From the NCBI GenBank assembly GCA_017937135.1, contig JAGBEE010000004.1, positions 1-45,708 on the forward strand: 45,708 nucleotides of DNA. The letters are read 5' to 3'. Source of the stretch: Clostridia bacterium. Its GTDB lineage: Bacteria > Bacillota > Clostridia > Oscillospirales > CAG-272. Under the pieces are notes generated by a model that did not search any database, was not told where the DNA came from, and was given only the letters and a program-made list of their open reading frames with translations. The position numbers and the translations under genes were made by a program. The stretch's first letter is position 1, and every line of letters begins with the position of its first letter. Positions 41,574 through 45,708 of the stretch are shown piece by piece.

Positions 41574-42005
41574 TTGAATACTGATTTATATGTTGCAAAA
41601 AAGACTCTTTTAGAGGGATATACATTAGTCGCTTGCAAGGAAGATATAATTTACAAAAGCAAGCTAAGAGGTGTTGGCACACTTCTTGAATATATTGAAA
41701 ATGGTGTTCGCCTTGAGGGCTTTTCTTGTGCTGACAGGGTTGTTGGCAAGGGCGCTGCGTTTTTGTATGTGCTTTTAGGTGCACATTGCGTATATGCGCC
41801 TGTTATGAGTATTAGTGCCAAGACTACGCTTTATAGATTTGGAATTGTTGCATTATATGATAATTTGGTTGACAGAATAATAAACAGGGGTGGTGACGGG
41901 TTTTGTCCTATCGAAAGCGCTGTTATAGATATTGATGATGTAAATTTGGCATATAATGCGATAAGGAATACGATTTCAGAATTGAGGAAGAAAAATGATT
42001 TATAA
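41574..42005 (+). CDS. DUF1893 family protein
   Basis: 143 residues matching the DUF1893 pattern: TLLEGYTLVACKEDIIYKS at the start, RGVGTLLEYIENGVRLEGFSCADRVVGKGAAFLYVLLGAHCVYAPVMS in the middle (several pieces), NRGGDGFCPIESAVIDIDD near the end. The start codon is TTG, with GAGGTG 5 to 6 bases upstream; no ATG lies nearby. The conserved Cys, Asp and Lys residues suggest an enzyme, but I know of no assigned activity. The gene overlaps the reductase gene by 11 bases, so the two are coupled. Confidence 0.85.
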   Translation: MNTDLYVAKKTLLEGYTLVACKEDIIYKSKLRGVGTLLEYIENGVRLEGFSCADRVVGKGAAFLYVLLGAHCVYAPVMSISAKTTLYRFGIVALYDNLVDRIINRGGDGFCPIESAVIDIDDVNLAYNAIRNTISELRKKNDL

Positions 42006-43119
42006 GAATTTTAAGGGCTTAGAGTTATCCGCTCTTGGTTTTGGCACAATGCGTTTGCCTGTGTGTGATGGCGACAACTCAAAAATCGACGAGGACAAGA
42101 CCTATCAAATGGTTGAATACGCTATTTCAAAGGGTGTAAATTACTTTGATACTGCTTGGGGATACCATATGAGTCAGTCTGAGACTGTTATGGGGCGTGT
42201 GCTGTCTAAATTTCCAAGAGATAAATTTTATCTTGCCACCAAGTTTCCCGGCTATGATATTAACAATATGGGCAAGGTTAAGGAGATTTTTGAAAAGCAG
42301 CTTGAAAAATGCCAGGTTGATTATTTCGACTTTTATTTAGTACATAATGTATGTGAAACAAACATTGATTATTATCTTGACTCTAAGTATCAAACGGTTG
42401 AATATTTGCTTGAGCAAAAGAAAAACGGCAGAATAAAGCATCTTGGCTTCTCTACACATGCTGATTTTGATAATTTTAAACGCTTTCTTGACAAGTATGG
42501 CAAGTATATGGAGTTTTGTCAAATACAGCTTAACTACCTCGATTATGAATTTCAAAATGCCAAGGCTAAAATTGAATATTTATCCAAGATTGATATTCCT
42601 GTGTGGGTTATGGAGCCTGTGCGTGGTGGACGTCTTGCTAATCTGACAGATAAGGAGCTTGAAGCACTTAAGTCCATAAGAGATGATGAGAGTGCGCCTG
42701 CGCTTGCATTTAGATTTGTGCAAAGCATTAAAGAGGTTTGTGTAACTCTTTCGGGTATGTCGAATTTTGAGCAGGTAAAGGAAAATATAAAAACCTTTGA
42801 ATGTGAGAAGCCATTTAGCGAAAAGGAGTTTTCGGATATATTATCACTTGGCAAAACCATGACAGAGACAGTTCCCTGTACTGCGTGCAGATATTGCACA
42901 CAATATTGTCCTATGGGGCTTGATATTCCTAAGCTTTTATCACTTTATAATGAGCAGGTATTTTCGGGTGGTGGCTTTATAGTTTCCATGAATCTTAATG
43001 CATTACCAGAAAATAAACGCCCATCTGCTTGCATAAGATGTAGCGCGTGCGTTAGTGTATGCCCACAAAATATAAGAGTTCCTGACATTTTAAAGGATTT
43101 TGTAAATAGACGCAAATAA
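41995..43119 (+). CDS. Aldo/keto reductase with two C-terminal 4Fe-4S motifs
   Basis: 374 residues. The N-terminal 290 are an aldo/keto reductase barrel with the full catalytic tetrad D52, Y57 (DTAWGYH), K83 (ATKFPG) and H117 (LVHNV). The C-terminal tail carries two complete ferredoxin motifs, C295-C298-C301-C305 and C346-C349-C352-C356, each CxxCxxCxxxC. The barrel ordinarily uses NADPH; the clusters suggest electron exchange with ferredoxin or a flavin partner. Physiological substrate is unknown. It overlaps DUF1893 by 11 bases and ends at a strong terminator. Confidence 0.93.
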   Translation: MIYKNFKGLELSALGFGTMRLPVCDGDNSKIDEDKTYQMVEYAISKGVNYFDTAWGYHMSQSETVMGRVLSKFPRDKFYLATKFPGYDINNMGKVKEIFEKQLEKCQVDYFDFYLVHNVCETNIDYYLDSKYQTVEYLLEQKKNGRIKHLGFSTHADFDNFKRFLDKYGKYMEFCQIQLNYLDYEFQNAKAKIEYLSKIDIPVWVMEPVRGGRLANLTDKELEALKSIRDDESAPALAFRFVQSIKEVCVTLSGMSNFEQVKENIKTFECEKPFSEKEFSDILSLGKTMTETVPCTACRYCTQYCPMGLDIPKLLSLYNEQVFSGGGFIVSMNLNALPENKRPSACIRCSACVSVCPQNIRVPDILKDFVNRRK

Positions 43120-43122
43120 TAA

Positions 43123-43160
43123 AACAGCACCCAATGACTAATTAGCCGATGGGTGCTGTT
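43123..43160. terminator. Bidirectional terminator between the aldo/keto reductase and methyltransferase-fold genes
   Basis: AACAGCACCCA and TGGGTGCTGTT (43123-43133, 43150-43160) pair perfectly around a 16-base loop. T-rich DNA follows in both directions, serving two convergent genes. Confidence 0.88.
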
Positions 43161-43166
43161 GAATTT

Positions 43167-44186
43167 TTAAATGAATTTTACGAAATTTTTAAGATAATTC
43201 TCACTCAAATAGGTTTTTATGTCGGATATTGTACCCGTAAATTTTTCTCTTTCCACCTGATTTTCTATCGCTTCAAAAATGCGCCAGCGTATGCTTGATA
43301 AAATTGATTTTTCTATCCAGTAGCAAAACTCTGTTTTGGGTGACTTGCACTCAAGCTTTTTTATTTTCATGTACAAATCTACTCCGTCAGAGGTATCGTG
43401 CCACAGGTCAACAAATGCCTTGTCAAATTGCTCATCGGGCATTTTGTTTTCGGCATAATCAAAGGCATCTGCCTTTACGATTTTGATTTTATCCTTGTTT
43501 GAAAATTGTGGCAAAATGTATTCGTTAAAAAGCTTTATTACATTTTCGTCGCGCTCGATAATTACTATTTCCTCTACATCACTTTTTTCGCTTACCATAT
43601 AAGCAAAATATCCAATTCCGAGGCCAAAAACAGCGACACGTCCCCGCATTTTTTGTATGTGATGCTTCATCGTTTCAATTTCGTTTGGCTTTATTGCCAT
43701 CCACTCTACACCATTTTCGAAAACTGTCGGGAAGGAAAATTCCCTGTCAAAAAAGCCTATTTGTGGAACTTCCTTGTAGTCATCAAGCACCTCAATATCC
43801 TTCCATATAAAGCCCTCGTATGCTTTATATGCTTGATAGCCAAGAGTCCATGTGCCAGCTTGCTTATTTGGAATTTTTATATTTTTAAAATATGGATTTT
43901 CTAAATACTCCCTTGGGTCAAGCTTCCTTACACCCCTATTAAAGTATTCTCTTTCAAAAAGCCTTGAGAGTGTGTCATTTTCGCTAAGCGCGCCTGAGAG
44001 GAAAATATAAAACGCCATTTGCTCATTTTCAACCACTCCTCCCGTTATTTCCTTTATTGCATCCTCGGTTATAAGGCAAGGAAATTCGTTCAAATATGTG
44101 GCTACTCGTGAAAAGACAAGGAAATTATTATCCCTTGCCTTTTTTATCGAATCGAATATTTTTTTATCAACTTGACTAAATGACAT
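43167..44186 (-). CDS. Methyltransferase-fold protein of unknown substrate (spermidine synthase-like)
   Basis: 339 residues from 44186 (MSFSQVDKKIF), one base after the coaW stop; a 10-residue extension would overlap coaW. Residues 180-270 are a SAM-type Rossmann fold: VAVFGLGIGYFAYMV (184-198, G188-G192 turn), an acidic residue ending strand 2 (IVIIERDENV, E211), DAFDYAE, and KAFVDLWHD. That layout matches spermidine synthase-like proteins, but the polyamine-binding residues are not clear. The N-terminal 150 residues match no family I know. Neither substrate nor SAM use is established. The gene is co-transcribed with coaW. Confidence 0.65.
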   Translation of the reverse strand: MSFSQVDKKIFDSIKKARDNNFLVFSRVATYLNEFPCLITEDAIKEITGGVVENEQMAFYIFLSGALSENDTLSRLFEREYFNRGVRKLDPREYLENPYFKNIKIPNKQAGTWTLGYQAYKAYEGFIWKDIEVLDDYKEVPQIGFFDREFSFPTVFENGVEWMAIKPNEIETMKHHIQKMRGRVAVFGLGIGYFAYMVSEKSDVEEIVIIERDENVIKLFNEYILPQFSNKDKIKIVKADAFDYAENKMPDEQFDKAFVDLWHDTSDGVDLYMKIKKLECKSPKTEFCYWIEKSILSSIRWRIFEAIENQVEREKFTGTISDIKTYLSENYLKNFVKFI

Positions 44187-44187
44187 A

Positions 44188-45012
44188 TTACTTATCAAAA
44201 TATGAAAGCGCAGCACCTATTACTGTGCTATATTGTGCGTTTTCCGGAATCACAAAATTCATATTGAACATTTTATTAAGCGTGTCAAATATCTCGTGCG
44301 CTTGCGAAATTTGGGTAAGATTACCTGTTAAAACTATATCCTTGAGATTATATTGCTTTGCTGCAAAGTATGAAATCATACCAACGGTTTCAAATACCAT
44401 ATTTATAAGACCTATTGCCATATCGGAATGTGTTGCTGTATCACTTATTTTACCAAAGTTTGCAGCTGTCATATGGCTGCTTAAGCCTATATCCTTTTTG
44501 GACATATCCTTGATTTTGAGGTCAACATTATTTATATCTCCGCTTTTTGCAAGCTCGTCTATGCTCTCTATTTTGCTAAGTCCTAAGAGCTTGTTAGAAA
44601 GTCCCATAAGAGTTCCTCCACCTACGCCTGTACCTCCAAGATAGTCGGGGGATTGCCCTTTTTTTGCGTGAACTAAGGCTGTTCCTGTACCAAGACTTAC
44701 AATTATTGCCTCTTTAAGGCTTGATAGATAAAGTCCTCCAAGTCCTATGCTTTTAAACTCCGGAGTGTGCTCACATTTTAAATTGTATATTGATTTATTT
44801 ATGAATGATGAGCCAACGCCTGTTATCATTACCTTTTCAACATCGTCAAGACCGAGCCTATTTGAATCGGTAAATTTGCCAAATGCGCCATATATAGACG
44901 TTACCGGGTCGTCAGCTGTTACTATCATTGGCTTTATTAAGCTTTTGTTTTGGTCAAAGCCTACTATTTTTGTAGTGCTTCCACCTATATCTATTCCTAT
45001 TACTACGCCCAT
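44188..45012 (-). CDS. coaW: Type II pantothenate kinase
   Basis: 274 residues of the ASKHA-fold CoaW family (Staphylococcus-type). The phosphate-1 motif IGIDIGGSTTKIVGF is at 5-19, the phosphate-2 motif SLGTGTALV near 116-124, then GGTGVGGGTLMGLS and the adenosine-side VLTGNLTQ. It phosphorylates pantothenate, the first step of CoA synthesis. This type resists feedback by CoA, unlike CoaA. CoaE, the last step, is at 7.1 kb. The ribosome binding site AAAGGAGA is 7 bases before the ATG. Confidence 0.93.
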   Translation of the reverse strand: MGVVIGIDIGGSTTKIVGFDQNKSLIKPMIVTADDPVTSIYGAFGKFTDSNRLGLDDVEKVMITGVGSSFINKSIYNLKCEHTPEFKSIGLGGLYLSSLKEAIIVSLGTGTALVHAKKGQSPDYLGGTGVGGGTLMGLSNKLLGLSKIESIDELAKSGDINNVDLKIKDMSKKDIGLSSHMTAANFGKISDTATHSDMAIGLINMVFETVGMISYFAAKQYNLKDIVLTGNLTQISQAHEIFDTLNKMFNMNFVIPENAQYSTVIGAALSYFDK

Positions 45013-45041
45013 ACGAGGTCTCCTTTAACTGCGTTTTTATC

Positions 45042-45070
45042 ATTTTATCACAGTATTATAAAAAAATCAA
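45042..45070 (-). promoter_or_regulatory. SigA promoter of coaW
   Basis: On the minus strand TTGATT (45065-45070) and TAAAAT (45042-45047) are 17 bp apart with TG two bases before the -10. Transcription would start near 45035. Confidence 0.65.
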
Positions 45071-45102
45071 GATTTATGTCACAATGGACTTTATGCTATA
45101 TT

Positions 45103-45134
45103 AAAAAATGCGACTCGGTTAAGTCGCATTTTTT
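45103..45134 (-). terminator. Terminator after the right-edge gene pair
   Basis: AAAAAATGCGACT (45103-45115) pairs perfectly with AGTCGCATTTTTT (45122-45134) around a 6-base loop. It starts 10 bases past the stop of the short peptide gene and could work in both directions. Confidence 0.9.
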
Positions 45135-45144
45135 ATTGCTTTTA

Positions 45145-45324
45145 TTAGAATCCCAATAGGCTTTCGATATTAACTACGCCTGTGCCCTTGTTTACTACGC
45201 CAATTTGATTTCCGCCCTCATCAAGAACGGGTTCCTTTGTATGTACTATTGACGCTACAGATTCTTCCATAATGTCGTTTGTTTCGATAATCTCTTTTGT
45301 GTACTTAGGTTCGGTATATCTCAT
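45145..45324 (-). CDS. Short peptide gene coupled to a larger beta-rich protein
   Basis: 59 residues, beginning MRYTEPKYTKEIIETNDIM and ending in VVNIESLLGF, with a middle that alternates small and charged residues. Its ATG shares one base with the upstream gene's stop (TAATG), so translation is coupled. There is no signal peptide, no membrane span and no cysteine. The start, a short charged Y-x-x-P-x-Y-x-x-E stretch then a Asn-Asp-Ile, reminds me of small gut-Firmicute proteins encoded beside large surface proteins, but I cannot name a family. A strong terminator follows 10 bases on. Confidence 0.65.
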   Translation of the reverse strand: MRYTEPKYTKEIIETNDIMEESVASIVHTKEPVLDEGGNQIGVVNKGTGVVNIESLLGF

Positions 45325-45708
45325 TATGCTACCTCATCTTCTTTGTTTGTAACAGTTGCTTCAGGTGTAGTTGGAACAACTGCCTTGTTTGCTATGGAAT
45401 TATATGTAACCTTTGATGGTGCTATAGCTCCTTCTGCCATACCGTCATCCATATATATAATTTCTCCATCTACTAAGATATATCCACAGCAGTAAAGCTC
45501 TGTTGCATAATGTGCCTCTCCTATGCCATATATCTTCATTTCCATTATGTCGTAGCTTCTGTTTGTAAAATCTACAGATATTACATTATCAGTGAATACT
45601 CCTTGGTAGATGTTAGCCACATTACCTGATGCTGCTAAAATACCATATTTAACGTCCTTGCCTGAAAGAGTCATATACTTTTCGATTGCATCCTTGTTTA
45701 TTTGGAAG
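45324..45708 (-). CDS. C-terminal part of a larger protein with a beta-rich domain (partial)
   Basis: The reading frame is open to the right edge; an internal Met at 45674 is unlikely to be the start. The visible 128 residues alternate hydrophobic and polar positions (KYGILAASGNVANIYQG, VISVDFTNRSYDIM, YCCGYILVDGEIIYMDDG), the pattern of a beta-sandwich such as seen at the end of clostridial surface proteins. A Pro/Thr/Glu-rich tail (VVPTTPEATVTNKEDEVA) ends it, with no membrane anchor or sorting motif. It is translationally coupled to the 59-residue gene. Function unknown. Confidence 0.6.
   Translation of the reverse strand, partial: FQINKDAIEKYMTLSGKDVKYGILAASGNVANIYQGVFTDNVISVDFTNRSYDIMEMKIYGIGEAHYATELYCCGYILVDGEIIYMDDGMAEGAIAPSKVTYNSIANKAVVPTTPEATVTNKEDEVA

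Noticed and set aside
41458..41784. 108-residue minus-strand reading frame opposite the DUF1893 gene
   Set aside because: The plus strand holds a clear DUF1893 protein with its own promoter; the minus frame is basic low-complexity sequence.

Overview
The window reads as chromosome of an anaerobic, spore-forming, low-GC Gram-positive bacterium (Bacillota, class Clostridia), plausibly a gut lineage. The reasons are AT-rich DNA, strong AGGAGG-type ribosome binding sites, near-consensus SigA promoters with 17-bp spacers, a cotJABC spore-coat operon, the NfnAB electron-bifurcating transhydrogenase, formate-tetrahydrofolate ligase, a type II pantothenate kinase and an [Fe-S] aldo/keto reductase. 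I cannot name a genus from the sequence alone. Most of the window is ordinary housekeeping DNA. No prophage, CRISPR array or defence island was found.

Layout. 1-59 (-) is the start of a gene cut by the edge, possibly a transposase; its ribosome binding site lies in a hairpin. From a promoter at about 8.9 kb an eight-gene leftward unit runs Gfo/Idh-type dehydrogenase, coaE, M18 aminopeptidase, KDPG aldolase fused to a VOC-like domain, prfA, Sua5/TsaC, an orphan type II topoisomerase A subunit and a 44-residue membrane protein. 9.0-10.8 kb (-) is a trypsin-like lipoprotein with Cys-rich repeats. 10.9-14.0 kb (-) is NAD kinase, nfnA and nfnB, which together make NADP and reduce it. 14.2-15.4 kb (-) is cotJABC, with a SigE-like promoter. 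15.6-18.5 kb (+) is trkA-trkH for potassium uptake. 18.5-18.8 kb is a gene-free block of hairpins. Then come an amidase (-) and ttcA (+), a polyamine transporter potA-potB-potCD (-) with a permease/binding-protein fusion, and an SpoIVFB-like M50 protease with a small membrane partner (-). rarA (+) follows.

27.15-27.4 kb is a multi-hairpin repeat with ATGATG/CATCAT spacers, followed by a small two-helix membrane protein (+). 28.1-36.0 kb (-) is a complete arginine operon, argG-H-C-J-B-D-F, behind a TTGACA-17-TATAAT promoter with candidate ArgR operators. With a probably bifunctional ArgJ it covers glutamate to arginine, carbamoyl phosphate excepted. 36.3-41.1 kb (-) is fhs-tsaE-tsaB-rpiB-araA; the first four genes overlap by one to four bases. 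A tRNA-Arg(CCG) is transcribed divergently from fhs. Then come a DUF1893 protein and an aldo/keto reductase with two 4Fe-4S motifs (+), and a type II pantothenate kinase with a methyltransferase-fold protein (-). At the right edge a short protein is coupled to the end of a larger beta-rich protein.

In several places I moved the start downstream of the longest reading frame because a ribosome binding site or neighbouring stop supports it: coaE, the lipoprotein, nfnA, cotJA, cotJB, trkA, rarA, argH, argG, fhs, the methyltransferase-fold protein and the small membrane protein at 27.7 kb. The observations most worth a second look are the right-edge peptide pair, the ATGATG hairpin array, the PotC-PotD fusion, the aldolase-VOC fusion, the Cys-repeat protease and the promoter-in-hairpin arrangement at the left edge. 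All functions come from motif and family recognition by eye; no database search was run.
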